A DNA stretch of 64,000 bases from Longilinea sp035560795 (GCA_035560795.1 DATMYV010000012.1:102715-166714); one strand, 5' to 3'; shown: positions 48,008 through 57,029, numbered from the stretch's first letter. A program made the numbers and translations. The notes: generated from the letters alone by a model not told the origin.

Positions 48008-48475
48008 ATGCCCGATGTTTCTTATTTAACGCAGGAAGGCCTTGAGAATCTAAAGGCTGAACTTGATGAATTGAAAGGCCCTGCCCGCAATCGATTATCT
48101 GAACGATTGCGTTCCGCAATCCAACAGGGCGACTTATCCGAAAACGCTGATTACATTCAAGCCAAGGAAGACCAGGGCTTCCTTGAGGGCCGCATCCTTG
48201 AATTGGAACAGATTCTTCGCAATGTCGTCATCATCGACGAAAGTATAAAGGACCGAGACAAAGTTGATATTGGTGCACACGTGACCATCCGGGAGGGTAG
48301 TTTTCCGGAAGAAACCTACCACGTTGTCGGCCCAAAAGAAGCAGATCCGCACAATGGAAGGATTTCGCATGAGTCTCCCATTGGCAAAGCATTGCTTGGC
48401 CACCGCGTTGGTGATGAAGTCCAGGTTGATACGCCAGGTGGTTCCATCCGCTTGAGCATATTGAAAATAGAATAA
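48008..48475 (+). CDS. greA: Transcription elongation factor GreA
   Basis: 155 residues with an N-terminal coiled coil and C-terminal FKBP-like domain. It promotes cleavage of backtracked RNA in RNA polymerase. The coiled-coil tip carries the acidic pair in GDLSENADYIQAKEDQGF, and DPHNGRISHESPIGKALLG is the conserved C-terminal region. ATG 48008 is chosen with GGAAAGA directly before it; ATG 47996 and TTG 47978 in frame are alternatives that would add 4 or 10 residues. Confidence 0.95.
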   Translation: MPDVSYLTQEGLENLKAELDELKGPARNRLSERLRSAIQQGDLSENADYIQAKEDQGFLEGRILELEQILRNVVIIDESIKDRDKVDIGAHVTIREGSFPEETYHVVGPKEADPHNGRISHESPIGKALLGHRVGDEVQVDTPGGSIRLSILKIE

Positions 48476-48538
48476 GGTCAGGAGAACAAATCACCCAACC
48501 TGCTCGTCGAATCAATCAGCGTACCTTTTGCAAAATAA

Positions 48539-48564
48539 AAACCTGCCTGTAAACAGGCAGGTTT
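48539..48564. terminator. Bidirectional terminator between greA and the convergent membrane-protein gene
   Basis: A 12-base perfect inverted repeat (48539-48550 with 48553-48564), effectively a 10-11 bp stem with a 4-base loop. An A-rich tract lies on the left, giving a T run for minus-strand transcripts, and a shorter T-rich flank lies on the right for greA. Confidence 0.8.
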
Positions 48565-48585
48565 GCTTATCAGGTCAAATCTGGA

Positions 48586-49641
48586 TCAGGCTTTGGCTCT
48601 CGGCCAAACAGCCAGTTCAAGCGTGAGGCGGTCGAAGTGGCTATCGGTTGGCAAACCGCCAGCGCCGTAACCCATATCCACAACACGGGCTTCCAACTGT
48701 AAGGTGGCAGTTTCCAACATGACCCTGGCGCCCGGTTCCACCAGAACAGGTTCGCCCTTCGATGCAAGACGCTGGCTGATGGCGGGATCATTATAGGCAT
48801 GTGTACTCATCAAAACCTTGGTGATGGTCTGGATATCGTTTTTATCGAACAGCCAGACTTCGAAAGCAGTCACTTTCTTCGGGTCGCCGACGCCAATCGT
48901 CTCGGAAATTCCCACGCCGCATTCACCCAAAAATTCACCGCTTGGAGAATCAATGCTGAATGAGTCGTCATACAGATCATCGCCGGCCATATAGGTAGTC
49001 ATGAACTGCGCAACAGGCTGGTCCTGGCTCACGGTCCTTACTTCAGCAGGTTCTGGCGCGCGGGCTATTTCCTGGGCGCGTGCGACCGGTGGTTTGACCT
49101 CACCACCTCGCCGATTGCGGAAGAGTAGGATATACGCGAGCGCACCGCCGATCAGCAACACCAGGGCACAGGCTACCACCAGCAGCACGGGAGAAGATGA
49201 CGCAGGTTTTCCGGTAGTCGCGGTTTTCGTGGGTTTAACAGCTCCGGCAGCGGTTGTTGGTTTAGCCTCGGTCACGGTCGTTTGAGTGGGCTGAATGACC
49301 GGCACCGGCGATTTCACGACTGTCTGGAAGGCCATCAAATCAGCCTGTGAAGCCGGGCAATTGGCCGAATTAACCTCAATCAAAGTGGCTGCTGCCTGGG
49401 AGCCTAATTCCTGCCACCGGCTGGCAGCCAGATCGGCGCGTTGGTCCTTTGCAAATGATTGAATTGCCATGCAAAGGTAATCAACCTTGGCATCCTGACG
49501 CAGATGGGACGGGGCAGCATCTTTCCATTGTACAGGCCATAACCCCCAGCCTAAAACAACCAGGCCAATGATAAGGCCAACGACAAAGCCAACAGCGGCT
49601 GCTACAAACGGATTACGAAGTTGTTCTCGGATCTTGTCCAT
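48586..49641 (-). CDS. Hypothetical protein with two membrane segments and a C-terminal conserved-looking domain
   Basis: 351 residues, family not recognised. The first helix is at about 12-33, then an outside segment with two Cys (VDYLCMAIQSF and NSANCPAS), a Thr/Lys/Pro-rich stretch (about 115-150), a second helix (about 152-173) and a cytoplasmic part (about 180-351) whose last 150 residues (DDLYDDSFSIDSPSGEFLGE onward) look like a folded beta domain. The two helices place the sensor-like loop outside and the C-terminal domain inside. It has its own promoter and lies between greA and topA. Confidence 0.75.
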   Translation of the reverse strand: MDKIREQLRNPFVAAAVGFVVGLIIGLVVLGWGLWPVQWKDAAPSHLRQDAKVDYLCMAIQSFAKDQRADLAASRWQELGSQAAATLIEVNSANCPASQADLMAFQTVVKSPVPVIQPTQTTVTEAKPTTAAGAVKPTKTATTGKPASSSPVLLVVACALVLLIGGALAYILLFRNRRGGEVKPPVARAQEIARAPEPAEVRTVSQDQPVAQFMTTYMAGDDLYDDSFSIDSPSGEFLGECGVGISETIGVGDPKKVTAFEVWLFDKNDIQTITKVLMSTHAYNDPAISQRLASKGEPVLVEPGARVMLETATLQLEARVVDMGYGAGGLPTDSHFDRLTLELAVWPRAKA

Positions 49642-49700
49642 ACTTCAGCTCCTACAGGTCTTTTTCTCCTGCCCGGCGATCTGTCTTTTGCTTTGCATTT

Positions 49701-49729
49701 ATTTTAGAACAAATTTCGCAATAAAGCAA
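49701..49729 (-). promoter_or_regulatory. Promoter of the two-helix hypothetical protein
   Basis: On the minus strand TTGCTT (49724-49729), 17-base spacer, TAAAAT (49701-49706). The start codon at 49641 is about 50 bases beyond the predicted start site and has TAGGAGCTGAAGT in front. Confidence 0.65.
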
Positions 49730-49774
49730 CAGCCACCGAATGGCGCGGGGTTTCACGCTTCAATGATGCAAGGT

Positions 49775-52093
49775 TTATGCCGTTCTAATGGATACATCTT
49801 CGGCTTGTTCGGCAATAAAGGTCTCCTGGCATTGCGTACATTGAACTTCACGCCGATTGGATACAACCATCAATCCGCCGCATTTTAGACAAGGTTGAGG
49901 TACAGGTTTCTTCCAGGAAGTAAAATCGCAGGTCGGGTAATTTGCGCAGCCAAAGAAAATGCGTCCTTTGCGTGTTTTGCGCATGACGATCTCGCCGCCG
50001 TCTTTCGGGCATGTAACACCGATTTTTTCAAGCCAGGGTTCGGTATGCCGGCAGGCCGGGAAATTGCTGCAACTGATGAATTTGCCAAAGCGTCCATGGC
50101 GGATCACCAGGTCATTACCGCACTCAGGGCAAGCTCGGCCAACTTTTTCCAGTTCTGTTTTCGTAACTGGCATTTCAGCCTGTGCTTTTTTGAGTTGTGG
50201 TTCAAAGGAGCGGTAAAAATCGCCTATCACTCCGTGCCATTCACGATCGCCTTCTGCCACCTGGTCCAGATAGGACTCCATGGTGGCAGTGAAACCTAAA
50301 TCCACAATTCCCGGAAAATGATCGACCAATAAATCGTTTACCAGCGTGCCAGTTTCAGTGGGGAAAAGACGTTTGTTTTCGCGCAAGACATAACCGCGCT
50401 CTTGAATTGTGGAGAGAATGGGCGCATATGTCGATGGGCGGCCAATGCCGTGCTCTTCCAGAGATTGGACCAGGGTTGCTTCGGTGAAACGGGGAGGGGG
50501 TTGAGTAAAATGCTGTTCGGGGAGTAACCGCACCAATTCCTGGCGTTGTCCCTCCTCCAAACCAGGCGGGATGCGCACATCCTCATCCTCCTCCGTTTTC
50601 AAATCCTCATCCTTGCTATCCACATACACAATCAGGTATCCAGAAAAGCTCAGCGTCGAACCGGTAGCACGCCAGAGGTAATCATGCTTCTTGGTGATTG
50701 TCGAAATATCGACCGAAATCGTATCAAAAACCGCTGCTTCCATTTGGGAGGCAACAAAACGCTGCCAGATGAGCTGATAAAGTTTGAATTGTTCTGAAGT
50801 CAGGAAGGTTTTTACACGTTCCGGTGCCCGCATAACGGATGTGGTTCGAATGGCTTCATGGGCTTCCTGTGCACCTACCGCCCGGGTCTTATAAAAAGGC
50901 GGGGTGGACGGCAGGTAATCTTTACCATACTGGTGCAGGATAAATTCCCGTGCCTCCCGTTGTGCCAGATCAGAAACATTGGTCGAATCGGTGCGCATAT
51001 ATGTGATCAGGCCGGTTGCACCGCCCTCGCCCACCTCAAGCCCTTCATACAATTGCTGTGCGAGCGCCATAGTGCGTCGCGCAGTAAAGCCGAGGCGCCG
51101 TGATGCTTCCTGTTGCAGGGATGAAGTGATAAACGGGGCTTGCGGTTTCCGTTTGCGCTCATTGCGTTTGATTTTGCTGATTTCGTAACTGGCATTATCC
51201 AGATCGGTTACCAGGTCATCAACAGTTTTCTGGTCGGATAAACTGGGATCAGCATCATCCAGGCGAACCAGGCGCGCCTGGTAATTGTTCTTCTTGCTGC
51301 CTTTCGGCTTTAGCTCGACGCCAAGCGTCCAATACTCCACCGGGTTGAAAAGTTCAATTTCGCGTTCCCGTTCTACAATCAGGCGCAATGCAACTGATTG
51401 AACGCGCCCGGCTGAAAGCCGGCTGCGTACCTTTTCCCACAACAACGGACTTAGACTGTACCCTACCAACCGGTCAAGGATACGACGGGCCTGTTGTGCA
51501 TCCACCAGCGACATATCGATTTGCCGTGGATTTGAAAATGCCTCTTTAATGGCCGGTTGGGTAATTTCATGAAAAACAACCCGTTTGGAAATACTTGGAT
51601 CAATCTCGGCTGCTTCCATCAGATGCCAGGCTATTGCTTCGCCTTCCCGATCAGGGTCTGTTGCCAGGTAAATCTCTTCAGCCGTCTTTGCCAGCGTTTT
51701 GAGCTCTTTGACAACCTGTCGTTTCTCATTGGGAACCCGATACTTGGGTTGAAAATTATTTTCAACGTCCACGGACAATTCCGAGCGTAACAGGTCACGA
51801 ACATGCCCCACCGATGCTCTAACGGTGTAGCCTTTGCCCAGAAAGCGTCCAACGGTTCGGGCTTTGGCAGGCGATTCAACAATCACCAGTTTCCCTTTCC
51901 GTTTTGGCTCACGGCTGACCTTTTCAGGCGGGATTAAGTCAGCGTGCGCCTCAGTTCGTCCCATGCGAAAAATGTTCGTGCCGCACACCGGGCAGGTTCC
52001 CCGGGTTATTGGTGCTCCTACCTTATTAAAATCTGCTTTTGGTTCAAGAATTTCTCTTTTGGTTTTACATTTGACACAATAAGCTTCCAACAT
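49775..52093 (-). CDS. topA: DNA topoisomerase I with N-terminal DUF5679-like zinc domain
   Basis: Type IA topoisomerase, 772 residues. Before the Toprim domain there is an extra four-Cys domain (YCVKCKTKRE and GTCPVCGTNIF, about 5-45) similar to DUF5679. Toprim starts KLVIVESPAKARTVGRFLG (about 68), and the active Tyr is in TGLITYMRTDS. Three C-terminal zinc modules follow; the middle one reads CPKDGG, with Asp in place of the second Cys. It relaxes negative supercoils. SD TAGGAGTGAA precedes ATG 52093. Confidence 0.95.
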   Translation of the reverse strand: MLEAYCVKCKTKREILEPKADFNKVGAPITRGTCPVCGTNIFRMGRTEAHADLIPPEKVSREPKRKGKLVIVESPAKARTVGRFLGKGYTVRASVGHVRDLLRSELSVDVENNFQPKYRVPNEKRQVVKELKTLAKTAEEIYLATDPDREGEAIAWHLMEAAEIDPSISKRVVFHEITQPAIKEAFSNPRQIDMSLVDAQQARRILDRLVGYSLSPLLWEKVRSRLSAGRVQSVALRLIVEREREIELFNPVEYWTLGVELKPKGSKKNNYQARLVRLDDADPSLSDQKTVDDLVTDLDNASYEISKIKRNERKRKPQAPFITSSLQQEASRRLGFTARRTMALAQQLYEGLEVGEGGATGLITYMRTDSTNVSDLAQREAREFILHQYGKDYLPSTPPFYKTRAVGAQEAHEAIRTTSVMRAPERVKTFLTSEQFKLYQLIWQRFVASQMEAAVFDTISVDISTITKKHDYLWRATGSTLSFSGYLIVYVDSKDEDLKTEEDEDVRIPPGLEEGQRQELVRLLPEQHFTQPPPRFTEATLVQSLEEHGIGRPSTYAPILSTIQERGYVLRENKRLFPTETGTLVNDLLVDHFPGIVDLGFTATMESYLDQVAEGDREWHGVIGDFYRSFEPQLKKAQAEMPVTKTELEKVGRACPECGNDLVIRHGRFGKFISCSNFPACRHTEPWLEKIGVTCPKDGGEIVMRKTRKGRIFFGCANYPTCDFTSWKKPVPQPCLKCGGLMVVSNRREVQCTQCQETFIAEQAEDVSIRTA

Positions 52094-52100
52094 TTCACTC

Positions 52101-53192
52101 CTACAGGTAAAGCTGGTACCCGTTCTGGTCGAGCAATTTCACCAGTTCGCGGACTTTTTGGGCATCATCACGCGGGCATACCAGCAAGGCATCCACTGCA
52201 TCGATAATGATGAGATTTTTCACCCCGATGGTAACAACCATTCTGTTTGGATCTTCTGAGCATACAAGCGTACCATACGTATCAATACCAAGGTGCATGG
52301 ATGAAATATGGATATTGCCATTTTCATCGCCAGGAAGCACATCAAAAAGTGAATCCCAACTGCCCACGTCGCTCCAACCCAAATCTGCAGCGGGTATGAC
52401 CGCTACTTGTTCGGCGTGCTCCATGATGCCGTAATCTATCGTTTGTGGTTTTATTTTGGGCCATAGTTTTTTTAGCGTTTCGGTCTGCCAGGCAGTGCTC
52501 CAACTGGCGGCAATCTTCTCAAGCGTCTGGCAAAGGTCGCCCATTTGACGGCAGAATTCCTGCTGGATGCGGTCCACCCGCCAGATAAACATGCCCGAAT
52601 TCCAGAAATGATCGCCACTTTGAAGCAAATCGCGCGCCAATTCCTCGTTTGGTTTTTCCTTGAACTGTTTAACCAGGTAGGCATCATGCAGGTGGAAATG
52701 CCCCAACAAATCACCCCGTTGAACATACCCATATCCGGTCGCCGGGAAGGTTGGTTGAATTCCCAGTGTAACAAGGAAACCTTTTTGAGCCAGGTCATGT
52801 GCTGAAACCAGGATTTGTTTAAACCCGGCAACATTCTCGATGTAATGATCCGCCGTCAGCACTGCCATGACGGCATCCGGGTCGCGTTTTTGCAGCACGA
52901 CTGCCGCCAGCCCAACCACTGAAGCTGTACCGCGTGGAAGCGGTTCAAGAATATAATTTTCGGCAGGAATATGAGGGCTTTGCTTTTGCAATTCAGTAGC
53001 CTGGCTGGCTACCGTCACGACAAAAATATGATCAGCCGGAAATACACCCTGCAGCCGGTCGGTGGCCATTTGAAACAGCGTCCGATCGCCGACCAGTTGA
53101 AGCATTTGCTTCGGCCTACTTTGTCGCGAAAGTGGCCAAAGGCGCGTTCCCCCGCCGCCGGCCATAATGACAGCATAGAAATGTTCGTTCAT
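52101..53192 (-). CDS. Mannose-1-phosphate guanylyltransferase
   Basis: Nucleotidyltransferase of 363 residues that makes GDP-mannose from GTP and mannose-1-phosphate. The signature is VIMAGGGGTRLWPLSRQSRPKQ (GGxGTRLWPLSR-x-PKQ), with TADHYIENV and FWNSGMFIWR typical of ManC-like enzymes. The C-terminal isomerase domain of bifunctional ManC is missing. GDP-mannose would feed the glycosyltransferases elsewhere in the window. Its start overlaps the dprA stop by four bases. Confidence 0.93.
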   Translation of the reverse strand: MNEHFYAVIMAGGGGTRLWPLSRQSRPKQMLQLVGDRTLFQMATDRLQGVFPADHIFVVTVASQATELQKQSPHIPAENYILEPLPRGTASVVGLAAVVLQKRDPDAVMAVLTADHYIENVAGFKQILVSAHDLAQKGFLVTLGIQPTFPATGYGYVQRGDLLGHFHLHDAYLVKQFKEKPNEELARDLLQSGDHFWNSGMFIWRVDRIQQEFCRQMGDLCQTLEKIAASWSTAWQTETLKKLWPKIKPQTIDYGIMEHAEQVAVIPAADLGWSDVGSWDSLFDVLPGDENGNIHISSMHLGIDTYGTLVCSEDPNRMVVTIGVKNLIIIDAVDALLVCPRDDAQKVRELVKLLDQNGYQLYL

Positions 53193-54304
53193 TTTTTATC
53201 GGTCGAATAGAAAGAATAGTCTTCCCGCACGGAAACGTAATTCATCCCGCCTAATTGACGGACCATACCTTTTAATTCCATGATTGCGAGTGTAGCCGAA
53301 ACCTGTTCAATTGGCAAGCCGGACTTAATCGATAATTCATCAATATGTTGGGCTTCGCCGCCCATGGCACTTAATAAACGGGCTTCTATGCCGTCAGCGG
53401 GCAGGTTGCGGCGTGCGTTGACTTGTTGTTGCACCTGCTGAAGTTGCAGCGTTTCGAGCACATCGCGCATTTCAAGTAGCGGATGAGCTCCCAGTTGAAT
53501 CAGACGATTGGTGCCTTTGCTTTGTGGCGCCAAAATGCTGCCTGGCACGGCAAAGACTTCGCGTCCCTGGTTAACCGCGAAAGTGGCAGTGATCAGAGCT
53601 CCGCTGGTTTCACCTGCTTCAATAACGACAGTGGCCATCGAAAGCCCCGAAATGATGCGGTTGCGGGGCGGAAAATTGGTGCTGTCAGGCGGCGTGCCAG
53701 GAGCATAATCGCTCACCAGGGCACCGCGGGTAGTGATTTGTCCTGCCAGGCGTTCATGTTCAGGTGGGTAAATCCGGTCGACGCCGCTGCCCAGGACGGC
53801 AATTGTCCGCCCGCCGGCTTTCATGACGGCATCGTGAGCAATTGCATCCACACCGCGGGCCAGCCCGCTGACCACAGTGATGCCGTTCGCCCCTAGATAG
53901 GAAGCCAGTTCGGATGCAATCTGCCGGCCGTAAGGAGTCACCCGGCGCGTACCAACCACCGCCACGGAGAAATCATCCTCTGGCAGCAATTCGCCACGGA
54001 CGTATAAAACAGGTGGGGGCTGATCGATCTCGCGCAAACGGCGCGGATAGGACTCGTCTTCCCGGATCAGAACCTGGATGCCCAGTTCATCAAACCGGGC
54101 ATAAATGCGCTCCAAATCGACGCTTTTTCGCATTTGTAGAAAGGATTCAACAATTTTTTGCGGCAGGCCGGCCGCGAGCAGACCATCAACAGGCGCATTC
54201 CAGGCAATTTCAAGGCTGCCGAAATAGTCAAGCAACGCTTGCTGCCGCACAGCGCCAATCCCTTTTACGAGACTAAACCCCACCCAATAAACGCGGGGAT
54301 CCAC
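53189..54304 (-). CDS. dprA: DNA processing protein DprA
   Basis: 371 residues. An N-terminal helix-hairpin-helix (LVKGIGAVRQQALLDYFG) is followed by the Rossmann DprA core (VAVVGTRRVTPYGRQIASEL, SGLARGVDAIAH, GSGVDRIYPPEH, GETSGALITA) and a C-terminal winged helix (about 300-360). It loads RecA on incoming single-stranded DNA during transformation. GTG 54304 starts one base after the rimM stop. The presence suggests competence, but it is common in non-competent bacteria too. Confidence 0.95.
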   Translation of the reverse strand: MDPRVYWVGFSLVKGIGAVRQQALLDYFGSLEIAWNAPVDGLLAAGLPQKIVESFLQMRKSVDLERIYARFDELGIQVLIREDESYPRRLREIDQPPPVLYVRGELLPEDDFSVAVVGTRRVTPYGRQIASELASYLGANGITVVSGLARGVDAIAHDAVMKAGGRTIAVLGSGVDRIYPPEHERLAGQITTRGALVSDYAPGTPPDSTNFPPRNRIISGLSMATVVIEAGETSGALITATFAVNQGREVFAVPGSILAPQSKGTNRLIQLGAHPLLEMRDVLETLQLQQVQQQVNARRNLPADGIEARLLSAMGGEAQHIDELSIKSGLPIEQVSATLAIMELKGMVRQLGGMNYVSVREDYSFYSTDKK

Positions 54305-54305
54305 G

Positions 54306-54872
54306 TCAATCCTGCCAGGTTTGAGGCCGCACTATCATCGTCTTTTCCGCCAGGTCGACCCTTTGGATGACTTCGCGAATAGCAGGCAACAATACTTCGT
54401 TCCCATCCGCAGTTTTTACAATATAGACATCGTTTGCGCCTGTTTCCAGGACTTCGGTTAATATACCCAACGATTGTCCGTCTTCCGTAACGACCTGCAG
54501 ACCGACCAATTGGTGTTGGTAGTATTCCCCTTCCGGCAGAGGCGGCAAGTTGTCTGCCCGGACATAGACCATGGAATTGCGAAATTTACCAACTTCATCC
54601 GGCGTATCAAATTCCCGGAATTTCAACAGTAAAAACGGCGGGTGAACGTGGCTTTTTTGAAGATGCACAGGCATGTGCTCTTCGCCAATAAACAGTTCAC
54701 GGCCGCTGCGCATCCGCTCGGGAAAATCCGTGATCACTTCCATCAGGATATCGCCAGCCAAACCATGCGCTCGGCGCAATTTCCCAACCACAAGAAAGAC
54801 AGGCTCGCCTTTCAGCGGCGAGCCTGCATCATTCACGGGCTTCTCGGGCGGAACTGTCCAGCGTGGTTTCAT
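54306..54872 (-). CDS. rimM: Ribosome maturation factor RimM
   Basis: 188 residues: an N-terminal RimM beta barrel beginning LVVGKLRRAHGLAGDILME and a PRC barrel (YYQHQLVGLQVVTEDGQSLG onward). It binds S19 and helps 30S assembly. About 25 residues precede the conserved start, longer than usual. It overlaps the khpA stop (ATGA). trmD, the usual next gene, is replaced here by dprA. Confidence 0.94.
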   Translation of the reverse strand: MKPRWTVPPEKPVNDAGSPLKGEPVFLVVGKLRRAHGLAGDILMEVITDFPERMRSGRELFIGEEHMPVHLQKSHVHPPFLLLKFREFDTPDEVGKFRNSMVYVRADNLPPLPEGEYYQHQLVGLQVVTEDGQSLGILTEVLETGANDVYIVKTADGNEVLLPAIREVIQRVDLAEKTMIVRPQTWQD

Positions 54873-55108
54873 CGAGGTTCGACGACATCCAGGCTGGCTT
54901 GCTTGCCTTCGCGCGCAGCTGCCACACGCAGCAATACGCGCATTGCATTCGCCACCCGGCCGGCTTTGCCAATAACGCGTCCCATATCTTCTTTTGCGAC
55001 GCGAAGTTCAAAGTGAGCTTTTGTGGTGCCGAGACGTTCCTGTTTGATTTCTACTTGCGTGGGATCATCAACCAACGACCGCGCAATGAAATCGATCAAA
55101 TCCTTCAC
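54869..55108 (-). CDS. khpA: KH domain RNA-binding protein KhpA
   Basis: 79-residue single KH domain, with VAKEDMGRVIGKAGRVANAMR containing the GxxG loop (GKAG). KhpA forms a small RNA chaperone, often with KhpB. GTG 55108 has AAAGGGAG upstream. Position between rpsP and rimM is standard. Confidence 0.93.
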   Translation of the reverse strand: MKDLIDFIARSLVDDPTQVEIKQERLGTTKAHFELRVAKEDMGRVIGKAGRVANAMRVLLRVAAAREGKQASLDVVEPR

Positions 55109-55171
55109 GGCATCTCCCTTTCCAGATCATCGGGTGAAAACCCGGTGCTCTAGTAATTCTACTTGTCGCAA

Positions 55172-55525
55172 TTATTTCGACTTGGAGGGGGAGGTCATCG
55201 GGCTTTTCTTGCGGTTCTCATAGACTGCCTTGGCTTCTTCCAGCAACTTTTCGGCTGGTTCGCCAGCCTTAAGGCGGGCAAAACGGTCCGTCAGACCAAC
55301 GCTTTTGAAGAGCATGAGCACAGAATCGCTCGGTTGTGCACCCTTGCTCAACCAATCATAAATACGGTCTTCCTTTACATCAAACGTGAAGGGTTCAGTA
55401 CGGGGGTTGTATGAACCCAGGATTTCAAGGAACCGGCCATCACGCGGGCTTTCTTTATCCGCAGCGATGATGCGGTATGAAGCCTGACCCTTTAAACCAG
55501 TACGGCGCAAACGAATACGAACCAT
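55172..55525 (-). CDS. rpsP: 30S ribosomal protein S16
   Basis: 117 residues, starting MVRIRLRRTGLKGQASYRII, then SPRDGRFLEILGSYNP. The last 25-30 residues (EEAKAVYENRKKSPMTSPSKSK) extend beyond the usual 80-90 residue core and are basic. ATG 55525 has AAAGGGAGATCG in front. It lies 140 bases after ffh, and the space holds a structured element. Confidence 0.96.
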   Translation of the reverse strand: MVRIRLRRTGLKGQASYRIIAADKESPRDGRFLEILGSYNPRTEPFTFDVKEDRIYDWLSKGAQPSDSVLMLFKSVGLTDRFARLKAGEPAEKLLEEAKAVYENRKKSPMTSPSKSK

Positions 55526-55590
55526 CGAGTCGATCTCCCTTTTACTTTCTAGTGTTTCTCAAATTAAGTATATCGCGAAATTAGAATCCG

Positions 55591-55663
55591 TCCAGCCAGT
55601 AGATTGGAGGGCCTGGGGGGGCGCTGAAGGAAGCGCGAAAACCCTCCTGCCAACCTGGCTGGA
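55591..55663. ncRNA. Nested-stem structured element between ffh and rpsP
   Basis: Three nested complementary pairs: TCCAGCCAG (55591-55599) with CTGGCTGGA (55655-55663); GGAGGG (55606-55611) with CCCTCC (55642-55647); GCGCT (55621-55625) with AGCGC (55632-55636). It begins two bases after the ffh stop and lacks a T run on the minus strand, so it is not a simple terminator. It may be a leader controlling rpsP or an RNA-stability element. It is not SRP RNA: the domain IV consensus is missing. Confidence 0.5.
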
Positions 55664-55665
55664 TA

Positions 55666-56988
55666 TTACCCAAACAGGCGGGGCATTCCGCGCCCTCCCG
55701 TTTTTTGCAAAGTCTTCATCATGCGCTGGGTCTCGCGGAATTGCTTCAGAATGCGGTTGACATCCTGTACCTCGGTACCCGATCCGCGCGCAATGCGGCG
55801 GCGGCGGCTGGCATTGAGGATATCCGGATCGCGCCGTTCAGCCATGGTCATCGAACTTAAAATCGCCTCAGTCAGCTTCAATGATTTTTCGGCTTCTTTC
55901 GGATCAATATTGCGCGCTGCCTGGCCCATGCCGCCTGGAAGCATTTCGAGAATTTGTTGGAAAGGTCCCATCTTACGAATCTGCCGTAATTGCTGGGCGA
56001 AATCTTCCAGCGAAAAATCGCCCTTCATCATCTTCTGAGCTTGATCGCGGGCTGTTTGCTCGTCGTAGGCGGTTTCAGCTTTTTCAATCAGGCCAATGAC
56101 GTCGCCCATGCCTAAAATGCGCGAAGCAAGGCGGCGGGGATCATAACCCTCGAGCGCATCCACGCCTTCACCCGTGCTGAGGAACTTGATTGGCACGCCA
56201 GTTACCGTCCGGATCGATATTGCAGCACCGCCGCGGCTGTCGCCATCCATCTTGGTCAGCACTAGGCCAGTCAATGAAACCGTATCCCGAAAACCTTCCG
56301 CGACATGCAGTGCTTCCTGGCCAATCATCGAATCAATTACCAGCAATGTATCCGTCGGGTTCACTTTTCGGCTGATGGAACGCAGTTCATCCATCAGTTG
56401 ATCGTCCAGTTGTGAACGGCCGGCTGTATCCAGGATGACGACAGTATAACCGCCCTTTTTCGCCATATCAAAAGCATGGGCAGCCAATTCCGGCGGCTTG
56501 ACACCTTCTTCGGTGAAGACAGGTACGCCTACTCGTTCACCCAGGGTTTGCAGTTGTTTAATGGCTGCTGGACGGTAAGGATCTGCCGCTACCAATAACA
56601 CTCGTTCGCCTTGTGATCGCAGCAAACGGCCCAGTTTGGCTGCGCCGGTGGTTTTACCGGAACCCTGCAAACCGACCATCATGATCAGCCAGGGTTTCGG
56701 ACCGGCCAGGTTGAGCCGTTCAGGTTCCCCGAGCGTTGCTATCAATTCTTCATGGACTATTTTAATTACCTGTTGAGCCGGGTTGAGTGCCTTGGAAACC
56801 TCAGAACCCACCGACCGTTCCCGCACGCGCGCCACAAAATCCTTGACCACGCTGTAATGCACATCCGCTTCCAGCAGTGCCAGCCGGACCTCACGCATCA
56901 CAGCATCTACATCGGCTTCGGATAGTTTCCCCCGCCGGCGCAGATTTTCAAAGATTTTATTCAGGCGATCGCTTAATGTCTCAAACAC
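55666..56988 (-). CDS. ffh: Signal recognition particle protein Ffh
   Basis: SRP GTPase of 440 residues. N domain (1 to about 85), G domain with GLQGSGKTTGAAKLGRLL, DTAGRSQLDDQLMDEL, TKMDGDSRGG, and a Met-rich M domain from about 295 (GDFSLEDFAQQLRQIRKMGPFQQILEM, RRRRIARGSGT). It binds signal peptides and SRP RNA for membrane targeting. GTG 56988 is the start with GGATG upstream; a strong promoter lies in front. It heads the ffh-rpsP-khpA-rimM group. Confidence 0.97.
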   Translation of the reverse strand: MFETLSDRLNKIFENLRRRGKLSEADVDAVMREVRLALLEADVHYSVVKDFVARVRERSVGSEVSKALNPAQQVIKIVHEELIATLGEPERLNLAGPKPWLIMMVGLQGSGKTTGAAKLGRLLRSQGERVLLVAADPYRPAAIKQLQTLGERVGVPVFTEEGVKPPELAAHAFDMAKKGGYTVVILDTAGRSQLDDQLMDELRSISRKVNPTDTLLVIDSMIGQEALHVAEGFRDTVSLTGLVLTKMDGDSRGGAAISIRTVTGVPIKFLSTGEGVDALEGYDPRRLASRILGMGDVIGLIEKAETAYDEQTARDQAQKMMKGDFSLEDFAQQLRQIRKMGPFQQILEMLPGGMGQAARNIDPKEAEKSLKLTEAILSSMTMAERRDPDILNASRRRRIARGSGTEVQDVNRILKQFRETQRMMKTLQKTGGRGMPRLFG

Positions 56989-57015
56989 GGCAAATCACAT
57001 CCATAGAAAATAACA

Positions 57016-57029
57016 CCCCGCAACCGGGG
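57016..57029. repeat. Hairpin in the ffh leader
   Basis: CCCCG (57016-57020) pairs with CGGGG (57025-57029) around CAAC, in the predicted 5' leader of ffh. Function unknown; it may affect message stability. Confidence 0.4.

Noticed and set aside
55591..55663. Signal recognition particle RNA gene next to ffh
   Set aside because: The element contains GAAGGAAGC but not the domain IV internal-loop consensus with a GGAA tetraloop, and the stems do not match the SRP helix.
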